DNA from: Trichoplax sp. H2
Taxonomy: Eukaryota > Placozoa > Uniplacotomia > Trichoplacea
Direction of reading: 5' to 3'
Length of the DNA stretch: 64,000 bases
NCBI GenBank assembly: GCA_003344405.1
Contig: NOWV01000008.1
Location: 1,116,001-1,180,000, forward strand
Shown: positions 26,201-38,460 of the stretch, piece after piece
Layout of the letters: each line of letters begins with the position of its first letter
Numbering within the stretch: position 1 is the stretch's first letter
Notes under the pieces: model-generated
Seen by the model: only the letters and a program-made list of their open reading frames with translations
Told to the model about the DNA's origin: nothing
Database searches by the model: none
Translations under genes and position numbers: made by a program

Positions 26201-29200
26201 ATATTACACTCAGTAATTATATTAGGTTATAAAATTTAGAATTTGTCTTTGCAGTAAATATAAAAATATTTGTAATTCGTATTGAGATCTTTTACAATGC
26301 TAGTAAGGTGATCAAAATTCATGCCAATAATTTAATATGATTGAAGACAACTTTCAAGGAAGTTATCAAAATTTTCATAAAAGTGAGGAAAAATTGAGTT
26401 AGCTATGTTGCTTTACTTGCATTCATGAACGATAAAAATATGACTGGTAGTTTTATAACTATGGTGTTGTGATAATAGAAATGAAATTTTCCATTTTAAA
26501 AATTTAATGGATTATAAAGTTAGTGATTGCATGTATGCAAACATGGAGAATTTCGTGTAATGTCTCTTAAATGAAATTAATAATGACGGAGAAATAGAAT
26601 GTAAGATTGAAAAGGTAATGTGTAAGGTTTATCCATATTAATTTAACTTTTCATATTGCATGGTGGCAGCTTAATGGAATGGTCTAATCCACAAAGTGTG
26701 ATACTTAGTTTTAAAATCCAAACGGAAGAGTGCATTATAAGGATCGTAAAATAACCGGTCTTAAGGGTTAAAGAAAATTGATCACTAATAGCTTATGATA
26801 TCTGTGATGCGTTGTCTATAATATGTTATTAACGATACTTGTACCATGTAATCAAAAATTTTTTACATCAATCGATTCAAATTTCATTACAAAATTGGTT
26901 ATTTTAATTCAGTTAAAACATGATATAACGTGAAACTGGTATTGTAGAATAACAGAAAATTTCCACCTTTATTATTTGATGATTGATTAATTATTCAAAG
27001 ATTCCAGTCCATGAAACTAATTATAGAATAAGAATTAATATAATTGTTATAGATCAGAAATTAAATAATGTTCTGTATCATGTCGAAGTAAAATTGTTGT
27101 TAGATGTTACGAAAATGCAGCGGATAACATATATCACCTGCTATGAAAAAGTCTCATAACTTCAGTATTAATTAATATTAATGTAAGACAATATCTATCA
27201 GTAGTAGTGGAGCTTAACTAATAGCTGTCTTTCGTTTTAACTGAGAAAAACAGCTTGATTAATACTTTCACGTATAAGAGGTATATTTATAGTGTCTTTT
27301 TGAGTAATTCAAGTCAAAATAAATTTGATGGTGATATATTAGAACGGAATTTCTAGTTTATTTCTTCTTTGTTTAATTTACAAAAATATCTTTACAAGTA
27401 AAAGCAGTGTCAAATTATAATCCCGAGTTATGATATCGTCTAGTCACCTCCATAAATAAGCACTGCCCAATTAATCTTCCAAAGCCTTCATTGATGACAT
27501 AATATCGTAATTTTATATCCAAATATTAGGAATTTACAATAAAAATTTTGAAAACAAAATCAGACGGAAATAAAGTCCACTTGTAAATAAACCTACGTTA
27601 TTGTTATGCGAGTCTCATCCTTCCGATATGCACTAAAATTCAGGCAGATCCGTATTTACAGCATAGTATCATCAGAAGGATAACTTAAGAAAGCACTAAT
27701 GAATTGGAGCGGTGTCAATAAATTCTAACGACAATATTATTGCTTTTTGAATTACGGAATCCAAAATACAATTATCGTTAATAAATTAATGTAGTCAATT
27801 ATTTGTCATTATCTATGAAGAATAGTGAGTTAAAAAGTAGCTGCGGCTCTTTCTATGGCTAGTTTTCATTTAAATCTCAAATTTAATAAATGCCAGATGT
27901 ACTAGATGTGATATAGTAATCTTAAAATATAAATATTAGAAAGAATTCATATACAATAGATTTTAAAATAAGAAATTTTAACTGTGATTGTGTTATCTAG
28001 TCACAGATGTTGACAATTCCAGACTATTTATAATTTTACAGACACTAATCACCGATGTTGACAATTCTAGACTATTTATAATAATACAGACATTAATCTT
28101 TAATCTGTCAATATGGGATTAGCCGTAATAGATAAATATCAGAATAAATTTAAGATCAAACGATATACTAATGCTGATATAATTACTGAATTTATGAAAG
28201 AGCTGCAATAAATTTAGAGATTAACTCTTTTTAATTATAAAACTATTCTATCATATCGTTTAGATAATAACGTCTTTATCATAGCGGGAGTATTTTGGAC
28301 GATTTCTTATAACAATTAATCGACTCCATCAAATAGACTGAAATCACGTATACACTTATAGTATTGAAGAAATTTTTAGGCTATGCCACTTCCGTATCTG
28401 CATACGTTGGCTTTCCATTCGCCTTCAATAACGTATTATTAGGCATTTCTTACAATTAGCAATTTCGTAGAGAAAGAAATCTGCTTCGATAAAGAAAGCA
28501 ATCTCAGAATATACTAAATTATTTTATAGTAAGCGAATGAGTACCATACGATATTCACTCATAAGTTAATCAATTTCTCAACATTTCCGGGACTAAATAA
28601 ATTAATTTACAGGATTAAAGTAACTTTATTTATAGAATCGAATATCTGAACCTAGCAATGCCATATAACGAGTACTCAGCATGCCACCTTAGGTAGAATA
28701 CGGTGCTCGAAGATTATTCTAAATGGACTTGCAATACAGGAAATGGAAGGTTTATTGATATAGACGTATCATCAATCTTATATCTATACGATAATGCATT
28801 ACTAGCTAGAATTGAGCTACAGCAAGTAAATTGTATTGTTACTTAGTGATTGCAAGAGTATACGAACAATATGCTGTTAAATTATCACAAAATTAACGTA
28901 AAAGTAGTAATCAACTGTTATCATTATATATGCCAGATGTACAGTTAATATCTTGCTTCTATCACAGAGTGTCTATTAACCATAAAAATAAACCTTCAGC
29001 ATACTTAGCAAGTAAAGGCTTGCGAATAAATGTTGGGTAATTTTTTCCTGCAAACTATTAGTTACCGCTTACTAAAGCCACAGTTTTTCTTTCACTTCGG
29101 AGTGCAATGCAATGCAAAAAGATTTAAAAACTAAAGATGTCCGAAATATCTTAGATATATATTTAAAATAGTTTATTAAAGTACTACAGAACATGTAAGA

Positions 29201-29848
29201 ATTTAATAAGAAAAAAATATTTAATGATATTTATGATCTTTCAGTTACCATTAATTTCCTAAATTACCTTGTTTGATAAGTTTAAATATTACTAACTAAT
29301 CCTTGCATATCATAATCGAATTAGTTTAAACGCGATCTGGAGAAGTACACTGTGGTATTTTATGCGATAAGAATAATTTGGAGGATACAAAAAATGCTGC
29401 TATTTACTACCACATTAAATGTCTTGCTTGTTTTACCTAGATGCTTAATATTTATACTAATTACGGCAAACACAAGCAATTTCGCAAATTGCCGTATATT
29501 ACTTCAAATATTCTTTACAAGAAATATCTGAACTATTGCTTTATGTTTCAACTCGTACTTGAGGAGTATCATAAAGGAAACAGATTATTATAGTCTAATA
29601 ATCGTTTCATAAATTTTTATCCATGTAATCCAATTCATCTCTGCCAAACGTGTATGGTAATATAGAGTAAATAATATTACATCAATGATCCAGATTTTCC
29701 ATCACTGCAGCAGGCATATGAATATTTTAAGCGAAACCTTTTGGGTAAGAGCAATTATTGAACGCCGCAACCTAAAAGTATTATATGAGAAAGTTTTCAT
29801 AAAGCAAACTGCGCCATTTTAGAATATTGCGACATTAATACGGTAATT
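23230..29848. other. 6.6-kb AT-rich stretch with no recognisable gene
   Basis: No long open frames. The only clear structure is a two-copy 48-bp tandem duplication at 28001-28096. Short exon-like frames (around 23820-23880 and 28379-28458) have a plausible acceptor AG but no partner exons or recognisable protein, so they are not annotated. Confidence 0.55.
28001..28096. repeat. two-copy 48-bp tandem duplication
   Basis: 'gatgttgacaatt' followed by 'agactatttataat' and 'acagaca' occurs twice, with copies starting at 28001 and 28049. The copies differ at a few bases. No gene context. Confidence 0.8.
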
Positions 29849-31345
29849 TTAAGATATTATCTCAATCAATAGTGTTATTGCAATAAAAACGACGGCTACT
29901 ATGAAACCAGCTGTAGAACTAGATACAACCATGGAAGTAGCCGGCTTAGCTTCCAACCAAGTTTGAAGCATGATAAATGCTTCCTGTGGTTTATCTTCAG
30001 GCACTAAGTGACCAGCACCCTTGATGGTGACAAAATGAAGGTTAGGATACGTAATTTTATAACCGGCTATTTGCTGTCCGTTTTTATTAGTGACATGCCA
30101 TGGTGTATAAGCCGAAATTGGTTGCAAACCTAATTCTTTCATCACCCATTCACCACCTAAGTAATTGCATGTACCATCAGAATCTCCAAAAAATATTAAC
30201 ATACGATACTTTTCGAGTAGTAATGGAAATAATTTATAGGACGAAAAGGTTTGTACTTTATAGGTTCGTTGAACAAATGTACGGCACAAGGACCAATTCA
30301 ATGACTGACTATGAATATTTAATGCTCGGCGAACTTGAGGTAAGCGTAAATACTTCTCATCTTTAGTATCATCGTAGCATGGTGGCGTAGCGAAACTTTT
30401 ATAAGCCAGCTCCATCAATAATGTTTGACTAGTGCTAACATTGATGCTATTTTGTGAGTATTTGTAACTTTTGTACACACAATCTTGATACAGATCATAG
30501 CGATTTAATCCACCAAAGAAAACTAAGTTAAAAAGTTTTTGGTAGAGTGTTTTACATGTTGTATTAGTACTTTCATAGAACTTGCATATGTCTCCAACAC
30601 AACAGGCTTTAATCAAATTTTGATACAATTGGGTACTAAAATATCCATGATAGTATGCAAAGTACACTAAAGAATTAAAATTCATTGCATAATCAAGGAT
30701 ACCATTACCAATAGCAATTCCTTTCAATTTTATCGATGGATCTTTCATTAATTGAACTGCTAAAGTGCTAAGGTAGACTGAAGCAAAACTCTCACCAGTG
30801 ATATAAAAATCATTTTTTTTAAAAGTTGGAAATCTTCGAAAAAATTCTTGAAGAGCGACAAGATTTGTTTCGGCTGTAGCAGAATCGTTGAGTCGATATC
30901 GTGTATATTTATTATAGGAGAAACCAACACCTGCTGGCGATTCAATATAGAGCATGTTAGCCAAACGATTCCAAGTATATTCGCGTAAATGAACTTGTAG
31001 ATTATCTGATACATGGAAAGGCCCGTGTTCAGCTATTAGTCCATGTAATGAACTACAACCAGGACCACCATTTAGCCACAAGGCAAGAGGATCACTGGTG
31101 GGATTCTTTGTTGATTCAAAGAACCAATAATGCAACATGTCGCCATCGACTGAGTTCAAATAACCAGAAAAATGGCGAAATGTTATGTTCCCGTGTAGAT
31201 TGGGCACGCTAAGAACTTCATCGGCTAAAGCTTCTTTAGTATAGACAATGTTACTGCATTGTACAGCAGGAATGGAATGAGTTATCAACAAGCTAAAGGC
31301 AATAGACAGCCATACTAGTTTAAAATTGAATGGGTGATCGGCCAT
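29849..31345 (-). CDS. serine carboxypeptidase, cathepsin A type, with C-terminal membrane/GPI-like tail (copy 2)
   Basis: Family S10 enzyme, intronless. The ATG is at 31345; three codons upstream reach only a TTG. It has 498 residues. The signal peptide is around residues 9-30 (LVWLSIAFSLLI). Then come the EALADEV...FRHFSGY start shared with copy 3, [11 protein letters not shown], and ESPAGVGFSY. The triad residues are Ser186, Asp388/390 (GDSDGTCN) and His446 (GAGHLVPE). Oddly, the nucleophile loop is GESFASVY where family members have GESYAGxY. The protein extends past the usual end with a small-residue stretch (VVSSSTAG) and a hydrophobic run of about 18 residues ending near the stop (FIVAVVFIAITLLIEII). 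This suggests a GPI signal or a type I anchor, so it may work on the cell surface. Several N-glycosylation sequons are present. Confidence 0.92.
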   Translation of the reverse strand: MADHPFNFKLVWLSIAFSLLITHSIPAVQCSNIVYTKEALADEVLSVPNLHGNITFRHFSGYLNSVDGDMLHYWFFESTKNPTSDPLALWLNGGPGCSSLHGLIAEHGPFHVSDNLQVHLREYTWNRLANMLYIESPAGVGFSYNKYTRYRLNDSATAETNLVALQEFFRRFPTFKKNDFYITGESFASVYLSTLAVQLMKDPSIKLKGIAIGNGILDYAMNFNSLVYFAYYHGYFSTQLYQNLIKACCVGDICKFYESTNTTCKTLYQKLFNLVFFGGLNRYDLYQDCVYKSYKYSQNSINVSTSQTLLMELAYKSFATPPCYDDTKDEKYLRLPQVRRALNIHSQSLNWSLCRTFVQRTYKVQTFSSYKLFPLLLEKYRMLIFFGDSDGTCNYLGGEWVMKELGLQPISAYTPWHVTNKNGQQIAGYKITYPNLHFVTIKGAGHLVPEDKPQEAFIMLQTWLEAKPATSMVVSSSTAGFIVAVVFIAITLLIEIIS

Positions 31346-31354
31346 ACCGCTCAA

Positions 31355-34300
31355 TTGCTATCTAACCAAGTTAAATTAGTATGATAAGAATGACGACTTT
31401 TGAGGTAAGTTTAAATCCTTTTCGACTTTGAGCTGTTTATTAAATTATTACGTAGGAAAACCTGGTTTTATCCTTTTATCAATGAATCCAAGAATAAAAT
31501 AGAATGCACCAATTACATTAAAAATATCGAATTAGAATCGCACTACGGTAAAAATTGATTCGACGCACTTCTAAAAGCGATTTAACTCATAAGACAAAGC
31601 AGTAGGGTCCAACATATACGAATATATTTTCCTAGGCTAACGTAATATCATCAATTGTCATTACCTTAGTATGTCTGCTAAGTAAAAAATATTTTCAAGG
31701 CGCTTTCAATAGTAAAATAGCGCAGCTTCGGGCAAGAGCATGATTTCATAAATGATTACACGACAATGGGCATCTCGTGTTTGTAATCGTCTATCATGTT
31801 TATATATATATGTTATATATGTATCTCAAAGACTTATTCTTTAATTGGTAACAATAGAAGACAGACAATTCAAGAAGCAATTTAATGTATTATTGACTTT
31901 GAAATGAGTAATTTTATGCCTTTTTTTCTTTATTAAAACAATCTACTGGATCGAATGACCGTAAAATTTGGTAGTTTCCATCAAGGACATTATGAATAGA
32001 ATCAAACCAGTGGTTCTTCGAGCTTGATGTGCCTGGCACCAGTGTAATAAGTTAGGCTTGATCATTCGGAATATGAAAGTTTCATTGAATTGATCGATCT
32101 CAAGTCATATTTAGTACCGTATGCTTACTTTTTCTAAGGCAAATACCGCTGAAATTGAGAAATTTAGACTTATAGTGGCTCTTCACCATTATTTTAATGA
32201 TACAATAACGCTAATTGATAGAACGTAATTATAATTTTAGGAACAGCTATTTCTGCTAGATAAGAAGATAATTTGATATTGTTCAAGATAGGAATAATTA
32301 ATTATCGTAATGATGATCATTGATTTCCTTACTAGTTCAATTATCTTTGTCCTATAATAACAGCATTATGCCAATACATTTACTAATTTAAGTTCGTGAA
32401 AGATAAGAAAATTAACACGGCTATAAGGATAGTTGATGGCTCTAGTATTGGTCATCAAAGCATCACTAATGAGAAATATTTTACCGTAATAAGTATATCA
32501 AGCAACGAAAAACATGATCATACTGTAATGTAGAACTAAATAGTATAAGCGTACGACAGAAGGAATTGACAAATTCCAATCTACATGTCTTAACTAAGAT
32601 CGCATCCTGGTAAATTAATTAAAGGAAGTACTGAACGATGGCTACTGCACGAGTATAACATTAATCGATTTCAAAGACTATTTACTACCACTTCTTTATT
32701 TTTAGGATTTCATAATTCGAGCTATAATTGACAAGGCTCCGTTCAGAGATTTATAGTGCTTTTTTCGCTATTATCACCGACCGCCTGCATATCTATCTAT
32801 GTTTACAATTTAATGATCTATGTCCGCAAGATAACATTATAATTCTACTTCTGGTGTTATTCGGTTGATATTTGACTATATGTAAACAAGTAGTGTAGAA
32901 TAAAATCTGCCGATCTGGTAGGATTTAATCTTTCGTTCGTTTATATAAGTTACTACAAGATAAATATTTGTTGGACACGTACAAAATTATTCAAAGAACA
33001 ACTTCGCTATTCTTTTCTTAAAGAAAAGTAAAGAAATCATAACTCTATTTTCTAATCAACTCCGAATAATCATACCCTCATTCTAATGTTCAATTATAAG
33101 AACTTGAAATCTTTTCGCATATCGAAATTTTGTAATTAGACAATAAATGAAATTAATCTAAAGTAAATTACTGCAACAGATATTAACTGTCAAAAACATC
33201 AAACGTACAACATATTTGCAGAAAGAAAATTTTGATTAAGAAACAGGCATATTTTCACTCGCGCATTGTAATTAACCTCATTCTAATTAGTTTAAATGAT
33301 AACTGCCTATGTGATCACGATGGAATATTGTACATTTTTAGTCATATCATAATTACATGGCATAAGAGTTACAGAGGGAACTTTTTGTTTACATGATAAC
33401 AGCATTAAAGTATAGGTTAGAGATGTACTGGAATTTAGATAACCATCTTCACCGTTGTATACAGAACAAATAAATTTACGGCTTAAAACTTGTTAATCAA
33501 AACTGCTAACTGAAATAATCGCTGAAATAAAAGGGATGAAGGTTTTATGGAGTATCATTCTGTTTGCATCAAAATCAATTTCATAGTGCTACCATGCATA
33601 CCTTTATAATTGGGCATCGTGTCCGTGCCGTAAATTAACACTAACGTAATTGAGCGTTACCTAAATTTCACTTCTTATCGAAAGGTGAAATCAACTGATG
33701 TAGATGACAACGTCAAATCAGTTTAATGCCTAGAGTCAGTATTGCAAATTTTTACACAATTTATTACAATCACCTGCTAGTGCATGATTATAATTAGAAC
33801 ATTTTTTAATGCAAGTTTAAAAGAATTTTTTGATAATCCATAATACGCCACATTATGCGCTGAAATTAGATTCGGGTAATTAAATATTATTCTTATATAT
33901 ACAGTAATCCGATCTTAACCAGTGGTTGATGTTGCTTTATAATCCTATCGTAAGTGATCGATTGACTAAAATTAGGTTAGCAAAACGATGAAAAGCCTTC
34001 CAAAATGAATTAATTTAAAAAATGATAAGCAGAATCTATGCTAATTAAGTCTTCCAGTTAATTAAGAAGGCTATGGAGTAGATTTAGTCATACTTTGCTA
34101 AGTAATTAGTAGTCTTAGATATGTAATTTGAATATAATGTATGTAATAAAATGTCTACTTTCGTGAATCTAGACTTTTGAACCTATTATATTATTCTATT
34201 AGTTTGGTTACAGCTACACGGTTAATTGCATAGCACGATTAAAATAGAGTTCAATAGATATATTCGGTTCAAAAATAAGGTTTGAAAATAACCAAAGACC

Positions 34301-34409
34301 ATGATAAAATAATGTTGCATGATAGAAAAATGTTGTAATATAGAGACACTCTAGCGCTGCCAGTTTTGCCTAATTCGATATCAGTTCGTCGATAGTGAAT
34401 AGAGCATTA
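31355..34409. other. intergenic stretch between carboxypeptidases 2 and 3
   Basis: No gene recognised. A short TA-rich run lies at 31801-31825. Upstream sequence of copy 2 and downstream sequence of copy 3 share no obvious block, so the gene duplication is old or flanks were not kept. Confidence 0.5.
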
Positions 34410-35840
34410 TTACGGATAATTAACATTTTGGATAAAACTTTTAAACATAACCATCGCTTCATTGGGCTTCCCTTCCGAAACAAGATGTCCAGCACCCTTA
34501 ACCGTTAAATAATCTAAATTCTGAAAACGCTCAACAAAACCTGCAACTTGTTTACCATTTTCATTAGTATAATGCCAAGGACGCAGCTCCTGTATCATAG
34601 TTCGATTTAAATGTTCTACATTCCAACGTCCGCCTACAATGTTGCAAATTAAGTCTGTATCACCAAAGTAAAGTAAAATTCGATAATTTCGAAGTGTCTG
34701 CAACTGATTAAGGATGGACTTGTACTGAAATTGATAGCGTCGATATACATTAGAATTACAAATAGCCCAAGTTGAAGCTTGACTATGAATATGCAAGGCA
34801 CTTCTCACTTGAGGTAAATTAAAATATATCTTCTCTTTACTGCGATTAAAACATCGTGGTGTCGTATACTCAAGATCCCATTTATTAGGCGCCAAAGCAC
34901 TGATCGAATATTGTAGTCGAGTATTATATGGCGTTTCCGACCAGCAATCTTGATATACATTATAAGAGTTTAGACCGTCAGCAAACAATCTACGGTAAGC
35001 CTTCAAGAAATAAAATTGACATATCGGCTCATTTGATTGATAAAAGATACACTTCTCTTCGGCATAACAACAAAATTTTTTTATTCTATCCCAAAGTACA
35101 GGACCGTATAATGCGTGATAATAACCAAAGAACATAGCAGAATCAAAATTTTTTTGAAAATCAAATATTCCGCTACCAATCATGATTCCAGCTAAAGATA
35201 GGCTTGAATCTTGGATCAATCGTAGAGCAAGCGTTGTGACATAAACAGCACCATAACTTTCGCCGCTAAGATAAAAATTTGATAATGAATATTGAGGAAA
35301 TCGCTTATAAAATTCCTTAATCGCTTGATGATTTTTCATAGCTGTTGAGTTGTCACTAGATGTATAATCTTGTTGCGTATTGTAAGAATAACCAACTCCA
35401 ATTGGTGACTCCAAGTAGATTATATTTGCAAATTTATTCCAAGAAGTATTTCGTAGACTCAAAGTTAGGTCTTCCTCGATGGAAAAAGGACCGTGTTCAT
35501 TAATTAAACCAGATAAAGAACTACAACCTGGACCGCCATTTAACCATAATACAACTGGATCAGCTGATGCATTACCTTGGGATTCGAAAAACCAGTAGTG
35601 CAAACGGTCGTTGCTACCTACATTAAAGTAACCGGAAAAATGTCTAAACCTAATACTTTGTTTTAAGCCTGGTAATTGATGAACCTCATCAGCTAACGCT
35701 TCTGAAGTATAGCTTGTAGCTTGCGATGGTTGATTGAAGAAAATCACTATCTGGACGATTAAGAGCCATTTTGTACAGCTGAAGTAACGATGTAGAGATT
35801 GATGTGCTCTCTTATACGATGCGAAATTAGATAAAAACAT
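34410..35840 (-). CDS. serine carboxypeptidase, cathepsin A type (copy 3)
   Basis: Family S10 enzyme, intronless, 476 residues, ATG at 35840. A long basic n-region precedes a hydrophobic core (WLLIVQIVIFF, 25-35), so it is a signal peptide or uncleaved anchor. [11 protein letters not shown] (99-109) and ESPIGVGYSY are intact. The triad is Ser195 (GESYGAVY), Asp394/396 (GDTDLICN) and His452 (GAGHLVSE). Departures from the family: IGSG for the usual IGNG, GA for AG after the nucleophile, and VSE for VPE after the histidine. It shares the SEALADEV start with copy 2, to which it seems closer than to copy 1. It lacks the C-terminal tail of copy 2. Probably active, but substrate preference may differ. 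Confidence 0.92.
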   Translation of the reverse strand: MFLSNFASYKRAHQSLHRYFSCTKWLLIVQIVIFFNQPSQATSYTSEALADEVHQLPGLKQSIRFRHFSGYFNVGSNDRLHYWFFESQGNASADPVVLWLNGGPGCSSLSGLINEHGPFSIEEDLTLSLRNTSWNKFANIIYLESPIGVGYSYNTQQDYTSSDNSTAMKNHQAIKEFYKRFPQYSLSNFYLSGESYGAVYVTTLALRLIQDSSLSLAGIMIGSGIFDFQKNFDSAMFFGYYHALYGPVLWDRIKKFCCYAEEKCIFYQSNEPICQFYFLKAYRRLFADGLNSYNVYQDCWSETPYNTRLQYSISALAPNKWDLEYTTPRCFNRSKEKIYFNLPQVRSALHIHSQASTWAICNSNVYRRYQFQYKSILNQLQTLRNYRILLYFGDTDLICNIVGGRWNVEHLNRTMIQELRPWHYTNENGKQVAGFVERFQNLDYLTVKGAGHLVSEGKPNEAMVMFKSFIQNVNYP

Positions 35841-37640
35841 AGCAGCAACAGATGAAAAAATCGTCTTTTAGCCTTGAATGCTACAAAATGACTGAATTGT
35901 AACAATGTAACACTTTAGTGCTAATGTTACTAAAACTGCGAACCTTACCTTAATTAATATTTTATCTCGATAAAAGGGCAGGAGAAAATAACAAGCAATA
36001 TTGACTTTGATTTATTAGTGAATGGTTACTATTAATAAACGTACAGTAATAATTCTATGCATACTTCTTTCGTTCTATTCGTCTAGTAATGTATCATACT
36101 TTGTTATTCTATTAGCAAGATAGTAGGAATACGTAGAGGCAGAGATGAAAGATTATTCAATGTGGTAGAATACAATAAACTCTAATAGTGAGATAAACAT
36201 CCTTACCAATATTAACTACCGTAATTATCGTTTTTTAAACTAGACAAGTCATGAGTTCAGTCATAGAATGATTCGGTAATAATTGAAATACTATTTAGCT
36301 TTTCGACACATTTTAATCAAATAATAATCACTTGTATTTCATTGTGCTTGCCTTTTATATTGAAAAACAATAAATTGTCTTTAATATTTATTTTCTGAGA
36401 TTTCTTTGATACTCAGCGCACAATCAGCGTGTGATTGTGAGTGTAGCCTAGCAAACAAAAAAGTTATTTAATTAATCGTCCTTGCCCTAAGGATTTTAGG
36501 GCGTTGCTACGGCACGCAGTCTACGTAAAAATCCGATCATAATTACTGAAAGAGATATTGTTATTACAACTAGGCTAATTTTATACAAGAAAAATAAATT
36601 ATTTTGTTGATTGCAAATGGACCACTAATGATGTAATGTTGTTTATGGAGTGCGTCGTTAGATCCATAAGTCACTCGTAAATATGGTTATAAAATATATG
36701 AAAAAGCGATGAATTTAATTTCGATCTAAGCAAATTTTAATTCTGCTACTGTAAAATAGCAACATGATTAGATCAGTTCTCTGCACCTAATGATTGATGT
36801 AAGCAGTCGTATCTTGTACTTGTAGTCAGTAATTGAAATTATTCTATGAGACATACCGGTAACATACGAATATCAAGAGCGAATTTAAAGCTTATACTTT
36901 TATACCGTTCTAAAAGATATAATACATGATAAGTGTAGTCATTCAAAAATTTAGTTGAAGAGATTAATAGATTACACAAGAAGTACTGGTATAGTCAAGA
37001 TCGTTGTTATTAGACTAGAGTGTAGATGATTCGTCCACGGAATGAGCATTTAATATGATAGAATACATCTTTGTAAATAAAGAACTACGAAAATAATGAC
37101 ATTGTGATGTACATGCTGATAGAGCAATCTGAGAATTTTCATTGGCATTTTAACTAGAATTTCATGAATGATCGTTAATGTACGAGTACTTGTGTAGAAG
37201 CTACTGAAGGATAGAGCACGGCATGAAAATGAATATGAGTGATAACTTCAAATTAGTTACCCAGCTCGGCCACTCTTGAAATCATGCGATCGTATTTATT
37301 TGGCCTTCATTACCATCATTAATTTACATGGAGATTAAGATGCACCATACTGCACTAACATATTTTCCTTGATTGAATAATGACCTGCGTTGGATGGTAA
37401 ACCAAATCAGAATACAATTTCTAACTTGTTTGAAACACTATAAGAAAGTATTAATGAAAAGTCGAAACTAAATAACGTAATGCATTAAGCTGCAGCCTTT
37501 AATAAAAGATGAAATAAAGACGGTCTTGTATAACAAATAATAATCTTCATTGCTCGAAATGACGTAACTGTGATAGACTTGACAAATTGTTTATCACAGT
37601 CAATTGGATGGTATTTGACAAAAGTTTTTGCCTACTGCAA
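35841..37640. other. intergenic stretch with no recognisable gene
   Basis: No coding region seen. A short perfect stem, CCCTAA-GGATT-TTAGGG, sits near 36486-36502, and another inverted repeat (CACAATCA/TGATTGTG) near 36419-36439. Neither has a known role here. Confidence 0.45.
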
Positions 37641-37699
37641 CTCTTGAATCCAATTCAATATGTTACCATTATGACTTCGTTCGTTACTGGGCTTAGGTA

Positions 37700-38060
37700 C
37701 ACCTGTCGAAGGTTTGGTTAGGCTGTAGTACGCTGCGATAGAGGGTTCAATTAGTCGGCAGAAAATCACGTATTTGCCATTTAAGAGAATTATGCAATAT
37801 CTTAGGAAAAAGTTGATGGAAACTTTACTCATCTTTTCTTCATAGGTTATAGTAGCCTGAGACAGAGGGTTTGATGAGTAGGCAGAAATTGAAGTAGTTG
37901 CTATTTCGGAGAATTGTACATCAACTTAGGAGAAAACTAATACTTTATTGTAGCTAACAATTCGCATAAAACGCAGTAGGACAGTAGATTACTATGAAGC
38001 AGTATGTAAACTGTGGTGACATCGAACCTTTATATCTGATTAAAAAATTACTTCAAGGGC
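37700..38060. repeat. possible degenerate LTR-related segment with internal tandem duplication
   Basis: Two diverged copies (~130-bp period; 'gagggttcaattagtcggcag' class at about 37740 and 37865) share 'gccattt/gctattt...gagaatt...cttaggaaaaa'. The same order of words, ending 'ctttattgnag', appears in the probable LTR at 49255-49350. Ends and target duplications could not be found, so this is a weak call. Confidence 0.3.
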
Positions 38061-38460
38061 TGGATGGACACCTTTGAAGTAGTAATTTAACAAATAGGAG
38101 AAGGTGTTATAAATTGATGAATACAGTGTACACTATACAGTACGTTGTGTGCGATTGTAAGTGGATGTTTATTATATTCAAAAGTGATCTATGATATAGA
38201 AAGTGATGTATCCAAGCTAAATTATTACATATTTAAGGGCGATATTTCATCTACTTTTATTAGCGTTATGATGTAGTGCAGTCCGTACATTTCTATTTGC
38301 ACTGCCTAGCAGTCAACGCGAGTTGGCTATTTGAGAAAAGCGAAGGTATCGGTAACTACATAGATATAATTTATTTTGTTATGTAGAGAATAGCCTTACT
38401 GAGATGTTATCGCTGGGCTAGCAACGTGGACTTTTCGAAAGAGCGCTTGATGCCTGAGTG

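Noticed and set aside
28379-28458. possible short exon after a TTTTTAG acceptor
   Set aside because: 25 codons that look coding-like, but no partner exon or recognisable family.
32008-32044. CAGTGGTTCTT-like sequence resembling a hAT transposon end
   Set aside because: No matching inverted terminus or 8-bp target duplication found.
34928-35137. plus-strand frame within carboxypeptidase 3
   Set aside because: Antisense shadow of a well-supported gene, as are those at 30100-30366 and 44547-44789.
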